DNA of 64,000 bases from Micromonospora sp. HM5-17 (GCF_003762835.1 NZ_RJWA01000010.1:108574-172573); one strand, 5' to 3'. Counted from the stretch's first letter, positions 52,649 through 61,678 are shown. Made by a program: numbers and translations. The notes: generated by a model not told the origin, from the letters alone.

Positions 52649-52712
52649 CCTGACCCCCTCCCGGTTCGAGGCGCCCATACCCTCGAACCGGGAGCGTTGC
52701 CGGGTCAACCCT

Positions 52713-52728
52713 TTCGGCGTACGCCGAA
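52713..52728. promoter_or_regulatory. 16-bp perfect palindrome TTCGGCGTACGCCGAA
   Basis: It lies between the divergent esterase (start 52648) and ArsR-like regulator (start 52748), 20 bases before the regulator ATG. Size and position fit an operator for the regulator, controlling both genes. Confidence 0.65.
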
Positions 52729-52747
52729 TGGCGGCAGTCTGAGAATC

Positions 52748-53722
52748 ATGATCTCGGTTCGGCTCGCTCCGGCGGACCTGGCCCGGGTGCGGTTCGTCGA
52801 GCGTCCCCACCCGGTCGGTGCCGCGGTCCTGGCCTGCCAGGCGCTGCGTGACCCGTCGGTCGCCGCGCTGCTGCCCGCCCTCGCCGACCGTGGCGCGTCG
52901 GTGGCGTCGGCGCTCCGGCCGCTGTGGCATCTCCTGCCGGCCCGCGGTCGCCTACCCGACTTCCTCACCCCGTACGACGGGCTCGACTCGGTGGAGGTCG
53001 GAATCGAGGCGATCCGGGCGACACCCCGGCGGCGGATTCGCGCCGAACTCGCCCAGGTGTACGCGCGGATGCCGACGAGCCCGTGGCGACGGCGGCTCGC
53101 CGCGGGCGACCGGGACGTACTCGACGTGCTGACGGCGGCGCTGCGGCGGTTCTTCGACGCGGCGCTCGCCCCGGACTGGACGAACCTGACCGCGGCTCAC
53201 CGGCACCGGGTCGCCCGGGCCGCCCAGACGTACGCGCTGTCCGGGGTGGACGGTCTGCTCGCCGGGTTGCACCCGTCGATTCGGTGGCGTCGACCCGTAC
53301 TCGAGATCCGGAGCTGGTGGAGCGCGGACCTGCCCGGCACCGGCCACGGCCTGCTGCTGATGCCCGACCCGCTGGCCGGCCCTCGACCCCGGGTATTGGT
53401 CGAGCCGGGACGGCCGGTGCTGCTGGTGTACCCGGCGGCGCTGCCGGCGTCGGTGCACCCGCGACCCTCCGGGGTGGATCCGCTCACCCGGCTCCTCGGC
53501 GGTACCCGGGCGGCGGTGTTGCGCCGGATCGGCGAGCCGGGCCGGCACACCACGACCAGCCTGGGTGACGACGTGGGGATCAGCGTGTCATCTGCCTCGG
53601 AGCACACCGCCGCGTTGCGTGCCGCCGGGCTGGTCGACACCGTCCGGGCGGGCCGCGCCGTCGTGCACCGGCTCACCCCGCTCGGCCTGTATCTGCTGGC
53701 CCGTGCTCAGGACGTCGGCTGA
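52748..53722 (+). CDS. ArsR/DUF5937-like winged-helix regulator
   Basis: Protein of 324 residues. The first 240 residues are a poorly known domain (RFVERPHPVGAAVLACQALR, HPSIRWRRPVLEIRSWW) typical of actinobacterial DUF5937/ArsR proteins; the C-terminal 80 residues are a winged helix (RAAVLRRIGEPGRHTTTSLG, SVSSASEHTAALRAAGLVDT). ATG 52748 has no ribosome binding site, so the mRNA may be leaderless or nearly so. Probably represses itself and the divergent esterase. Confidence 0.85.
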   Translation: MISVRLAPADLARVRFVERPHPVGAAVLACQALRDPSVAALLPALADRGASVASALRPLWHLLPARGRLPDFLTPYDGLDSVEVGIEAIRATPRRRIRAELAQVYARMPTSPWRRRLAAGDRDVLDVLTAALRRFFDAALAPDWTNLTAAHRHRVARAAQTYALSGVDGLLAGLHPSIRWRRPVLEIRSWWSADLPGTGHGLLLMPDPLAGPRPRVLVEPGRPVLLVYPAALPASVHPRPSGVDPLTRLLGGTRAAVLRRIGEPGRHTTTSLGDDVGISVSSASEHTAALRAAGLVDTVRAGRAVVHRLTPLGLYLLARAQDVG

Positions 53723-53771
53723 TGCGGTCGTGGCGGAGTCCCCCGGGGTCCCACCGGCGGCGGGCACCGCG

Positions 53772-55025
53772 TCAGCGGGCCGTCTTCGGGACGCCCCGGC
53801 CGGGGTCGATCCGGGCCGGCCCACCGGCCGAGGGACGGACGTCGAAGTCGAAGATCGCGGTCGGGAGGTAGACGGTGGCGCAGGAGTTCGGGATGTCCAC
53901 CACCCCCGAGAACCGCCCCTCGATCGGCGCCGCCCCGAGAATCAGGTACGCCTGCTCCGGGCTGTATCCGAAGCGGGTCAGGTAGTCGATCGCGTGGAGG
54001 CAGGCCCGCTGGAAGGCGAGCTGCGAGTCCAGGTAGCGCTGCTCGCCGTCGGTGGTGACCGAGATGCCGGAGAAGGCGAGCCACTCGCTGTACTGCGGGG
54101 CGACGTTGCCGGGAAGGAAGATCGCGTTCTCCGACACCCCGTACGCCTCCATCCCGTCCTTGATCAGGTCCACCCGCAGGTCGATGTAGCCGCCCATCTC
54201 GATCGCCCCGCAAAAGGTGATCTCGCCGTCGCCCTGCGAGAAGTGCAGGTCGCCGACGGAGAGGTTGGCACCCGGCACGTAGACGGGATAGAAGACCCGG
54301 GTCCCCTTGGTCAGGTTCTTGATGTCCTGGTTGCCGCCGTTCTCGCGGGGTGGGGCGGTCCGGGCCGCCTCCGCCGCGACCCGGTCGAAGTCCGCGCCGC
54401 GCAGCGACCCGAGGATCGCGCCGTCCGCCAGGGGCGGCAGTGACAGCGGCGGCACCCGGTCCGGGTCGGTGGCCCGTAACGCCGCCTCGCGCTCGTTCCA
54501 CCGGGCCAGCAGCTTCGCCGACGGGGCGGTGCCCATCAGTCCGGGGTGGATCATCCCGGTGAAGCTGACCCCGGGAATGTGCCGGGACGTCGCCCGCTGG
54601 CCGGTGAAGTCCCAGATCGCCTTGTACGCGTCGGGGAAGAAGTCGGTGAGGAAGCCCCCGCCGTTGGTCCGGGAGAAGATGCCGGTGTACCCCCAGCCCT
54701 GGCCGGCGAGCGGTCCGGAGTCCTCCTGCGGAATCGGGCCGACGTCCAGGATGTCGACGACGAGCAGGTCGCCGGGCTCCGCACCGCGGACCGCGAACGG
54801 GCCGCTGAGCGCGTGCACGATCTCCAGCGGCGCGTGCCGGACGTCGTCCGCGGAGTCGTCGTTGTGGATGTGACCGTCGAACCACTCCCGGCAGTGCACC
54901 CGGAACGACTGGCCGGGGCGGACCTCGGCCACCGGCGGAATCTCCGGGTGCCACCGGTTGTGGCCGATGATCTCCTGCTCGGTGAACCGCTTCGTCGAGT
55001 CGAGCGGGAACAGGACCTCGGGCAT
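53772..55025 (-). CDS. fmdA: Formamidase (acetamidase/formamidase family)
   Basis: FmdA/AmdA-type amidohydrolase of 417 residues, formamide + water to formate + ammonia. Matches: HNRWHPEIPPVAEVRPGQSF, DGHIHNDDSADDV, PGDLLVVDILDVGPIP, HIPGVSFTGMIHPGLMGTAP, GGNQDIKNLTKGTRVFYPVY, LHFSQGDGEITFCGAIEMGG and LILGAAPIEGRFSGVVDIPN. ATG 55025 has CAGGAGG about 6 bases upstream. FmdB lies 15 bases upstream, the usual pairing. Supplies nitrogen from formamide. Confidence 0.94.
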   Translation of the reverse strand: MPEVLFPLDSTKRFTEQEIIGHNRWHPEIPPVAEVRPGQSFRVHCREWFDGHIHNDDSADDVRHAPLEIVHALSGPFAVRGAEPGDLLVVDILDVGPIPQEDSGPLAGQGWGYTGIFSRTNGGGFLTDFFPDAYKAIWDFTGQRATSRHIPGVSFTGMIHPGLMGTAPSAKLLARWNEREAALRATDPDRVPPLSLPPLADGAILGSLRGADFDRVAAEAARTAPPRENGGNQDIKNLTKGTRVFYPVYVPGANLSVGDLHFSQGDGEITFCGAIEMGGYIDLRVDLIKDGMEAYGVSENAIFLPGNVAPQYSEWLAFSGISVTTDGEQRYLDSQLAFQRACLHAIDYLTRFGYSPEQAYLILGAAPIEGRFSGVVDIPNSCATVYLPTAIFDFDVRPSAGGPARIDPGRGVPKTAR

Positions 55026-55040
55026 GGCAGCCTCCTGCTG

Positions 55041-55325
55041 TCAGTCAGGCCGGGGCAGTCGGGCGTGCCCGGGGTGCGGTGTCCGGCGTCGCCCCCGCCC
55101 ACCGTCCGGGATCCGGGACACCACCTCCGGTGCCTCCGCGCTGCGCCCGGTCCGGTCGAGCGCCGCGACCAGCGGACGCGGCAGCGCGTTCAGCATCGGC
55201 GGGGCGAAGACCCGCACCGCCTCGGCTCCGCAGGTCACACAGCGGACGCCGGGCGCGGCCTCGCCGATCGGAAAGCGCAGCGCGAAGGTGCCGTCCCGCG
55301 GGCACCGGTAGTCGTACGTCGGCAC
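55041..55325 (-). CDS. fmdB: FmdB-family zinc-ribbon protein
   Basis: Small protein of 94 residues starting MPTYDYRCPRDGTFALRFPI, the FmdB/CxxC zinc-ribbon signature; the second metal pair is in VRCVTCGAEAVRVF. The remainder is Arg/Pro-rich. Start codon is GTG with a weak ribosome site. First gene of the fmdB-fmdA pair; regarded as a putative regulator of formamidase expression. Confidence 0.9.
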   Translation of the reverse strand: MPTYDYRCPRDGTFALRFPIGEAAPGVRCVTCGAEAVRVFAPPMLNALPRPLVAALDRTGRSAEAPEVVSRIPDGGRGRRRTPHPGHARLPRPD

Positions 55326-55466
55326 GGCTCAAGGATCGGGCGGAGATGATTGGCCGCGCAGGTCAACGCCGTAACTCGGGACCGATGGTGCCGTCGGCGC
55401 CCCGTGTGACCGCTGAGACGACGGCGTCCGTCCCGCCCGGAGCCGCCGTCCGGTGCGGCCGGGTCC

Positions 55467-55751
55467 TCACTCCTCGACCCGGACGTCCTTCCAGAAGGCG
55501 ACCCTGCCCCGGATCTGCTCGGCGGCGGGGAGCGGGTCCGGGTAGTACCAGACGGCGTCGGCGCTGTGCCGGCCGTCGTGCTCGAGGCTGTAGTAGGAGG
55601 CCGTGCCCTTCCACGGGCAGACGGTGTGCGTGTCGGAGTCCCGGAGCACGTCCTCGCGCAGGGCGGCACGTGGGAAGTAGTGGTTGCCCTCCACCACGAC
55701 CGTGTCCGGGCTGTCGGCGATGACCAGGCCGTTCCAGATGGCTCTCGGCAT
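55467..55751 (-). CDS. DUF427 protein
   Basis: Protein of 94 residues that is a complete DUF427 domain: AIWNGLVIADSPDTVVVEGN, HYFPRAALREDVLRDSDTHT, VCPWKGTASYYSLEHDGRH, AVWYYPDPLPAAEQIRGRVA, FWKDVRVE. Family members are small beta proteins of unknown biochemistry, common in actinobacteria. The (GGTGCC)14 repeat starts 14 bases upstream of its start, in the leader or promoter. Confidence 0.93.
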   Translation of the reverse strand: MPRAIWNGLVIADSPDTVVVEGNHYFPRAALREDVLRDSDTHTVCPWKGTASYYSLEHDGRHSADAVWYYPDPLPAAEQIRGRVAFWKDVRVEE

Positions 55752-55764
55752 GCTGCCAGCCTAT

Positions 55765-55848
55765 GGTGCCGGTGCCGGTGCCGGTGCCGGTGCCGGTGCC
55801 GGTGCCGGTGCCGGTGCCGGTGCCGGTGCCGGTGCCGGTGCCGGTGCC
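55765..55848. repeat. Hexanucleotide microsatellite (GGTGCC)14
   Basis: Fourteen perfect tandem copies of GGTGCC fill 84 bases between the TetR gene end (55890) and the DUF427 start (55751). On the minus strand it reads (GGCACC)n directly before the DUF427 gene. Such arrays change copy number by slippage. Confidence 0.97.
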
Positions 55849-55889
55849 GGGGCGCGGTCCCGTCCGCGGGCCGGACCGCGGGACCGGGG

Positions 55890-56498
55890 TCAGCCGGGGA
55901 GCGCTCCGGGGTCTGCGGGCGTCGCCCGCGGAGCCCCGGGCAGGCCCTGCTCGTAGGCTGCGGCGAAGGCCGCGACGGCGGCGTCGGCCCCGGCCCGGTC
56001 CCCGGTGGCGAGCAGGTCGAGCAGCAGGCCACGGACCACCGCGACGCCGAGCCGGGCGTGGGTCCGCGCCACCTCCGCCGGTACGCCCCAGTCGGCGGCC
56101 AGTTCGACCGTGAGGTCGACCCAGCTGTCCACGACCCCCTCCAGCACCCGGACGGTGCCCGGACGGCCCTGCAACGCCTGGCCGTACAGCTCGAAGAAGA
56201 GCCGTTCCACCGGCCACAGGGCGGGATCGGCGAGCCGTTCCCACATCTTTCGGATCGCCTCGGCGGGGGAGCTGACCGAGTCGCGGGTCAGGGTGGCCAG
56301 CGCCGCGCGCTGGCGTTCCTCGACGTGCCGGACGACCTCGACGAGCAGCCCGTCCATCGATCCGAAGTGATAGATCAGCATCCGATGGCTGGTGCCGATG
56401 GCCGTCGCCAGGCCGCGCAGACTCAGCCCACTGACGCCGTGCGCCGCGATGTGCGCGACGGCACGGGAGAGCAGCAGGCTCCGCGATTCCGATCCCAT
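55890..56498 (-). CDS. TetR-family repressor
   Basis: TetR regulator of 202 residues. The N-terminal helix-turn-helix is AVAHIAAHGVSGLSLRGLAT then AIGTSHRMLIYHFGSMDGLL; the remaining helices form the ligand domain with typical LADPALWPVERLFFELYGQA. The ATG at 56498 touches the first of two operators, and there is no ribosome site, so the mRNA is probably leaderless. Divergent from the SRPBCC gene, which it most likely represses together with itself. Confidence 0.92.
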   Translation of the reverse strand: MGSESRSLLLSRAVAHIAAHGVSGLSLRGLATAIGTSHRMLIYHFGSMDGLLVEVVRHVEERQRAALATLTRDSVSSPAEAIRKMWERLADPALWPVERLFFELYGQALQGRPGTVRVLEGVVDSWVDLTVELAADWGVPAEVARTHARLGVAVVRGLLLDLLATGDRAGADAAVAAFAAAYEQGLPGAPRATPADPGALPG

Positions 56499-56529
56499 GT
56501 ACCATACGGTACATGTACCAGTTGGTACA
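56498..56529. promoter_or_regulatory. Two abutting TetR operators
   Basis: TGTACCATACGGTACA (56498-56513) and TGTACCAGTTGGTACA (56514-56529): each has perfect 6-base arms TGTACC/GGTACA around a 4-base centre, and they lie directly end to end. Position between the divergent TetR and SRPBCC starts makes them the operators of that repressor. Confidence 0.85.
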
Positions 56530-56547
56530 TTGACGGAAGGGTATGGC

Positions 56548-56994
56548 ATGGCGCGGCAGTACATCGATGTCCAGGTGCGGACCACAGCCGATCCGGCCAG
56601 CGTCTACGCGTTGCTGGTGGACGGCGCGGGGTGGCCGAGCTGGTCACCGCTCGGATCGTTCGAACTGGAGCGGCCCGGGGAGGACGAGCCCGAGGGGATC
56701 GGCGCGATCCGGGTCTTCCGAACCGGGCGGGTGACCAGTCGGGAGCGGGTGGTCGAGCGGGTGCCGGGGCGCCGGTTCAGCTACGAACTCGTCTCCGGGC
56801 TGCCGCTGCGCGACTATCGGGCGGACATCGACCTCACCCCGGACGGGGAGGGGACGCTGATCCGCTGGCACTCCTCCTTCGTCGCGCGGGTGCCCGGCAC
56901 CGGATGGTTCTATCGACGGGTCCTCGACCGCTTTCTCCGCCAGTGCGCGCAGGGGCTGGCAGCCCGCGCCGCGGCGTCCCGGTCCGGCACGTGA
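56548..56994 (+). CDS. SRPBCC-family protein (polyketide cyclase/START-like)
   Basis: Protein of 148 residues with the helix-grip fold: MARQYIDVQVRTTADPASVY, LLVDGAGWPSWSPLGSFELE, GAIRVFRTGRVTSRERVVER, FSYELVSGLPLRDYRADIDL and a C-terminal helix. Such proteins bind hydrophobic ligands or act as cyclases; the ligand is unknown. GGAAGGG precedes ATG 56548. Regulated, by inference, by the divergent TetR. Confidence 0.9.
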   Translation: MARQYIDVQVRTTADPASVYALLVDGAGWPSWSPLGSFELERPGEDEPEGIGAIRVFRTGRVTSRERVVERVPGRRFSYELVSGLPLRDYRADIDLTPDGEGTLIRWHSSFVARVPGTGWFYRRVLDRFLRQCAQGLAARAAASRSGT

Positions 56995-57113
56995 CCGACC
57001 GCTGGTCAGCCCAATTAGTATGACGCCCGGGCAACGTCGGCCGCCGGCACGACGGCCGCCCCGCCATCGGCGACGAGCCATCGGGGAAGAATTGTCTTCG
57101 GGAGAAGATCCAC

Positions 57114-59027
57114 ATGAGCACCGGGGTTGAGACCTTCGAGTTCCAGGCCGAGGCGCGGCAACTCCTGCAGTTGATGGTGCACTCCATCTATTCGAACAAG
57201 GACATCTTCCTGCGGGAGCTCATCTCCAACGCCTCCGACGCCCTGGACAAGCTGCGGCTGGAGGCGTACGCCAACAAGGACCTCGACGTCGACACCTCCG
57301 ATCTGCACATTCAGATCGAGGTCGACAAGGAGCGGCGTACCCTCACCGTCCGGGACAACGGAATCGGCATGTCCCGGGACGAGGTCATCGTCCTTATCGG
57401 CACCATCGCGAAATCCGGCACCGCGGAACTCCTCGAGAAACTCCGGGAATCGAAGGACGCGGCGGGGTCGCAGGAACTGATCGGCCAGTTCGGCGTCGGT
57501 TTCTACTCCAGTTTCATGGTGGCCGACAAGGTGACCCTGGTGACCCGGCGGGCGGGGGAGAGCACCGCCACCCGATGGGAGTCCGATGGCGGGGCGACGT
57601 ACGTCGTCGAGACGATCGACGAGGCGCCCCAGGGCACCTCGGTCACCCTGCACCTGCGGCCGAAGGACGAGGAGGACCAGCTCTTCGACTACACGGCCGA
57701 GTGGAAGATCCGCGAGATCGTCAAGCGGTACTCCGACTTCATCTCCTGGCCGATCCGGATGGAGGTCGAAAAGACCGACGCCGAGGGCAAGACCACCACC
57801 GAGATCCAGACGCTCAACTCGATGAAGGCGCTCTGGGCGCGGCCGAAGGAGGAGGTCAAGGAGGACGAGTACAAGGAGTTCTACCGGCACCTCAGCCACG
57901 ACTGGACCGACCCGCTGGAGGTCATCCACATGCGGGCCGAGGGGACGTTCGAGTACGAGAGCCTGCTCTTCATCCCGTCCCGGGCGCCGTACGACCTCTT
58001 CATGCGCAACGCCAAGCGCGGGGTGCAGCTCTACGTCAAGCGGGTCTTCATCATGGACGACTGCCAGGAACTCATGCCCGAGTACCTGCGCTTCGTCAAG
58101 GGTGTCGTCGATGCCCAGGACCTCTCGCTGAACATCTCCCGGGAGATCCTCCAGCAGGATCGGCACATTCAGCTGATGCGTCGCCGCCTGGTGAAAAAGG
58201 TCCTCTCCACCATCAAGGACCTGCAGACCAACGACGCCGAGCGGTACCAGACGTTCTGGCGGGAGTTCGGCCGGGCGGTCAAGGAGGGCCTGCTCAACGA
58301 CTTCGACAACCAGAAGACCATCCTGGAGATCTCGTCGTTCGCCTCGACCCACGACCCGGAGAAGCTCACCACGCTCGCCGAGTACGTGCAGCGGATGAAG
58401 GAGGGTCAGACCGAGATCTACTACATGACCGGCGAGACGCGGTCGACGATCGAGAACTCGCCGCACATGGAGGCGTTCCGGGCCAAGGGCTACGAGGTCC
58501 TGCTGCTCACCGACCCGGTCGACGAGATGTGGGTCGACGCCGTGCCGGACTTCGACGGCAAGCGATTCCAGTCGATCGCCAAGGGCCAGGTCGACCTTGA
58601 CACCGAGGAGGAGAAGAAGAGCTCCGGCGCGGAACGGGAACAGCGGGAGAAGGACTTCGCCGAGCTGCTCTCCTGGCTCAAGACGAAGCTCTCCGACCAG
58701 GTCAAGGACGTCCGGCTCTCGTCGCGGCTCACCACCTCGCCGGCCTGCATCGTCGGCGACGCCCACGACATCACCCCCACCCTGGAGAAGATGTACCGAG
58801 CGATGGGCCAGGAGGTCCCGCAGGTCAAGCGCATCCTGGAACTCAACCCCACCCATCCGCTGGTCAGCGGCCTGCGGGCGGCCCACGCCGACCGGAAGGA
58901 CGACGAGGTTCTGGCCGAGACCGCCGAGCTGCTCTACGGCATGGCGCTGCTCGCCGAGGGCGGCGAACTCGCCGATCCGGCCCGGTTCACCCGGATCCTC
59001 GCCGACCGCCTGGCCCGTACCCTCTGA
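57114..59027 (+). CDS. htpG: Molecular chaperone HtpG (Hsp90)
   Basis: Bacterial Hsp90 of 637 residues, full length. The GHKL ATP site is seen in LRELISNASDALDKLRLEAY, TVRDNGIGMSRDEVI, IGTIAKSGTAEL and QFGVGFYSSFMVADKV. The middle domain has SRAPYDLFMRNAKRGVQLYV with the catalytic-loop RVFIMDDCQELMPEYLRFVK, and the dimer domain ends with LNPTHPLVSGLRAAHA. GGGAGA precedes the ATG. Single gene. Confidence 0.97.
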   Translation: MSTGVETFEFQAEARQLLQLMVHSIYSNKDIFLRELISNASDALDKLRLEAYANKDLDVDTSDLHIQIEVDKERRTLTVRDNGIGMSRDEVIVLIGTIAKSGTAELLEKLRESKDAAGSQELIGQFGVGFYSSFMVADKVTLVTRRAGESTATRWESDGGATYVVETIDEAPQGTSVTLHLRPKDEEDQLFDYTAEWKIREIVKRYSDFISWPIRMEVEKTDAEGKTTTEIQTLNSMKALWARPKEEVKEDEYKEFYRHLSHDWTDPLEVIHMRAEGTFEYESLLFIPSRAPYDLFMRNAKRGVQLYVKRVFIMDDCQELMPEYLRFVKGVVDAQDLSLNISREILQQDRHIQLMRRRLVKKVLSTIKDLQTNDAERYQTFWREFGRAVKEGLLNDFDNQKTILEISSFASTHDPEKLTTLAEYVQRMKEGQTEIYYMTGETRSTIENSPHMEAFRAKGYEVLLLTDPVDEMWVDAVPDFDGKRFQSIAKGQVDLDTEEEKKSSGAEREQREKDFAELLSWLKTKLSDQVKDVRLSSRLTTSPACIVGDAHDITPTLEKMYRAMGQEVPQVKRILELNPTHPLVSGLRAAHADRKDDEVLAETAELLYGMALLAEGGELADPARFTRILADRLARTL

Positions 59028-59779
59028 CGGGCGGCGCGGCACGCCGCCTTCGCCCCGGCTGCCCGCCGAGGACCCGGCCGCGCCCGGGGCCCTCGTCCGG
59101 CGGGGTATCGGAGGCGGCCGCGCACCACGTCGACCGCCCCCTGCCGGCCGCACCCGGCCGGCGGGGGGCGCGAACGCCACCCGCCGGACGCGGGGAAGCC
59201 ACGCCGCGGGGGCACGTTCGCCCGGTACCCGCCCGGTCGCGGCGTTCCGACACGGTCGGGGAGAGCCGTACCGCATTCGTGGGGTCACGGCGTCCCGAGC
59301 ACCATTGGGCGGGGCGTTCGGAATGGTGCGAAGCGGAGTACGGCGGACCGGAGTGGCCGGTCTGGGCCGTGCAGGAGGAATGCCGCCGGCGTACCGTTTT
59401 CTGCGATGGTGTCCTCGGTGGTATGCGTTATCTCGACCGAATTGGCGGTCTCGGGCCAACCGGCCTTCCGGGGCTGTTCCCCGCGCTCTGTGGAGCCTTC
59501 TCCCCCTCCGGTCGCTTCGGCGAAGGCCTGACACGACTGGGCATTCCCGTCCTGTCTACGGTGTCTGGTCCCTGTCGACCAATATGATTCCCGCCCATCC
59601 GGTGCTGCTGTCGCGTGTCTTTCCCGACACAGTCGCCTCAGCCAAATCGCGTGCTTAATTCGGATAAGCCAGCCTTGCTGCGTTAAGCGCCGTACCGTGA
59701 TTTTCGGTGCTGCGACGACCTGTAGCCCTCCGCGCCCGGGTTGGTGCGGCCGTGTCCTCGAGAAATGCAGGGAGGCTTG
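59028..59779. other. Gene-less stretch with long leader
   Basis: No supported gene. The first 250 bases are extremely G/C-rich. From about 59280 the composition is more even, and GTGTC-TTTCCC-GACAC near 59614 can form a small hairpin. The region may contain a promoter and a long 5' leader of the beta-helix gene; I could not match a known riboswitch. Confidence 0.45.
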
Positions 59780-61678
59780 ATGTCCACGTTTCGAGGGATC
59801 AGCCACGGGAGTCCGGACTGGCGGAAGGTGCGCTCACGGAGGCGTCCGTCCCGCTGGTTCCTGACCGGCGGTCTCGTGGCGGGAGCCCTGGTGGCCGGGG
59901 CAGCCGGCCTGTCCGGTGTCTCCGCCGCGGCGGAGGACGGAGCGGATGGCGACGGGTACGGCGGTCACCGGGAGGTGACCTCGGTGCCCTGCGACCCGGC
60001 CAGGCTGATCGCCGCGTTGGTCAAGGCCGACGCCGAGGGTGGCGGGGTCCTTCGGCTCGCACCGAGGTGCGTCTACCGGCTCGGCCCGCCCGGAGAGCAC
60101 CATGGCGGGGAAACCGATGCCGGGCACGTGCCGGGCGGCCGGTCGCCGGGCGAGACCGGCGGAGCGAAGGGGCCGCGCGGCGGCCAGGACGCGGCGCGGC
60201 CCGCGCCGGGCAGCGGCAAGGAGGGCACCGGCACGAAGGGCGGCAAGGGCGAGTCGGACAGGAGCGAGTCTGGCAGGGAGGCCGGCAGGGACGCATCGAG
60301 CGACGGCAAGGGCCCGGCCCAACCGGTGCCCGGGGCCGCCAAGGACGGCGGCACGGGGGAGCCGGGCAAGGACGGCGGCAAGGGCGGACCGGCCGCCGGT
60401 GAGTCGGGCCAGCACCCCGCGCCGACGCCGGGACCGAGCTCCCGCCCGGGTACGGGACAGTCGGGCCAGGGGAGGACACCGGGTGCGGCGCAGGGCCAGG
60501 AGAACGCACGGGGCGCCGGGCAGCCGGACGAGAGCACCGGTCCCGGCAGCGGCCCGGACAGCGGCCCGGACGGCGAGCCCACCGGCCAGGGGGAAGGCCA
60601 GGAGGTCAATCGGCCGGACGACAGGAACCTGCTGCCGGTGGTCTTCCACCCGATCACCATCGAGGGACGGGGCGCGACGATCACCCGCGCCCCGAACGCC
60701 GGTGACTTCCGGTTCTTCACCGTGCGGAACGGCGGTGAGCTGGAACTGATCGACGTCACGCTGGACAACGGACGGGCGGAGCAGGGCGGCGCGCTCTGGG
60801 TCGAGCACGCCGGCAGCGCGGTGCTGAACCGGACCACCTTCACCCGGAACACCGCCCTGAAGGAGAAGGACGGTGGCGGGGGCGCGGTGTTCAACGACGG
60901 CCACATGACCATCGTCGACAGCACGTTCCGGGACAACACCGCGGCCGGCGCCGAGGGGCAGGGCGGGGGTCTGCTCAACGGCGGCGTCCTCACCGTGGCG
61001 AGGACCACGTTCGTCCGGAACAGCGCCGGCGGCATCGGCGGCGGCCTCGCCAACTTCCGCGGTGCCGCGGACGTCAGCGGGACGACGTTCGTCGACAACC
61101 ACGCCGGGGCCGGCGGCGGCCTGGCCAGCTTCTCGGCCCGAACGAAGGTCTGGGACACGAAGGCCCTCGGCAACACCGCCAGGGTCGGTGGCGGCCTCGC
61201 CAACAACGACGCGACCCTCGACCTGCGCAACCTCGAGGTCCGGCAGAACACCGCGACCGAGAACGGCGGCGGGATCTCCACCGTCCAGGGAGTGCTCGCG
61301 CTCAACGGGAGCACCGTCACGGGCAACACCACCCGGGGCGACGGCGGCGGCCTCTACACGGTCCGCTCGAACACGTCGGTGCGCTGGACCCAGGTCAGCC
61401 GGAACCGGGCGGTCGGGCCCGAGTCGAAGGGCGGCGGCGTGCTCGCCGAAGCCGGTCAGCTGAACCTCGTCCGAGGCCGGATCGTCGAGAACAGCTCCAC
61501 GAGGGAACCCGGCGGCCTCTTCGCCAAGGATGTCCGCCTGGAACTGGACCCCGAGACCGTCATCGCCAAGAACCGGCCCACCAACTGCGGGCCGACCGGA
61601 TCGGGCACGACCCTCTCCGCGGACTGCCAGCGGCAGCACGGACAGCAGAGCGGCCGGAACCCCGGGTCGGCCAACTGA
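59780..61678 (+). CDS. Secreted beta-helix protein with Gly/Pro/Lys-rich insert
   Basis: Exported protein of 632 residues. Signal peptide FLTGGLVAGALVAGAAGLSG, cleavage near VSAAAE. Residues of about 53-100 start a beta-helix (VPCDPARLIAALVKADAEGG), about 100-285 are a low-complexity, collagen-like Gly/Pro/Lys/Asp-rich insert, and 286-610 return to right-handed parallel beta-helix coils (LELIDVTLDNGRAEQGGALW, repeats of NTA...GGGLxN...V-x-x-T-x-F-x-x-N). Such folds occur in polysaccharide-binding or adhesin-like proteins; no catalytic residues are evident. GGAGG precedes the ATG. Confidence 0.88.
   Translation: MSTFRGISHGSPDWRKVRSRRRPSRWFLTGGLVAGALVAGAAGLSGVSAAAEDGADGDGYGGHREVTSVPCDPARLIAALVKADAEGGGVLRLAPRCVYRLGPPGEHHGGETDAGHVPGGRSPGETGGAKGPRGGQDAARPAPGSGKEGTGTKGGKGESDRSESGREAGRDASSDGKGPAQPVPGAAKDGGTGEPGKDGGKGGPAAGESGQHPAPTPGPSSRPGTGQSGQGRTPGAAQGQENARGAGQPDESTGPGSGPDSGPDGEPTGQGEGQEVNRPDDRNLLPVVFHPITIEGRGATITRAPNAGDFRFFTVRNGGELELIDVTLDNGRAEQGGALWVEHAGSAVLNRTTFTRNTALKEKDGGGGAVFNDGHMTIVDSTFRDNTAAGAEGQGGGLLNGGVLTVARTTFVRNSAGGIGGGLANFRGAADVSGTTFVDNHAGAGGGLASFSARTKVWDTKALGNTARVGGGLANNDATLDLRNLEVRQNTATENGGGISTVQGVLALNGSTVTGNTTRGDGGGLYTVRSNTSVRWTQVSRNRAVGPESKGGGVLAEAGQLNLVRGRIVENSSTREPGGLFAKDVRLELDPETVIAKNRPTNCGPTGSGTTLSADCQRQHGQQSGRNPGSAN

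Noticed and set aside
55763..55850. CRISPR array or coding repeat at the GGTGCC array
   Set aside because: The units are contiguous hexamers without spacers, no cas genes are present, and the frames through it give only dipeptide repeats.
59285..59806. Minus-strand open frame of 173 codons upstream of the beta-helix gene
   Set aside because: No family resemblance, no ribosome site, and it overlaps the ribosome site and start of the beta-helix gene; more likely leader DNA.
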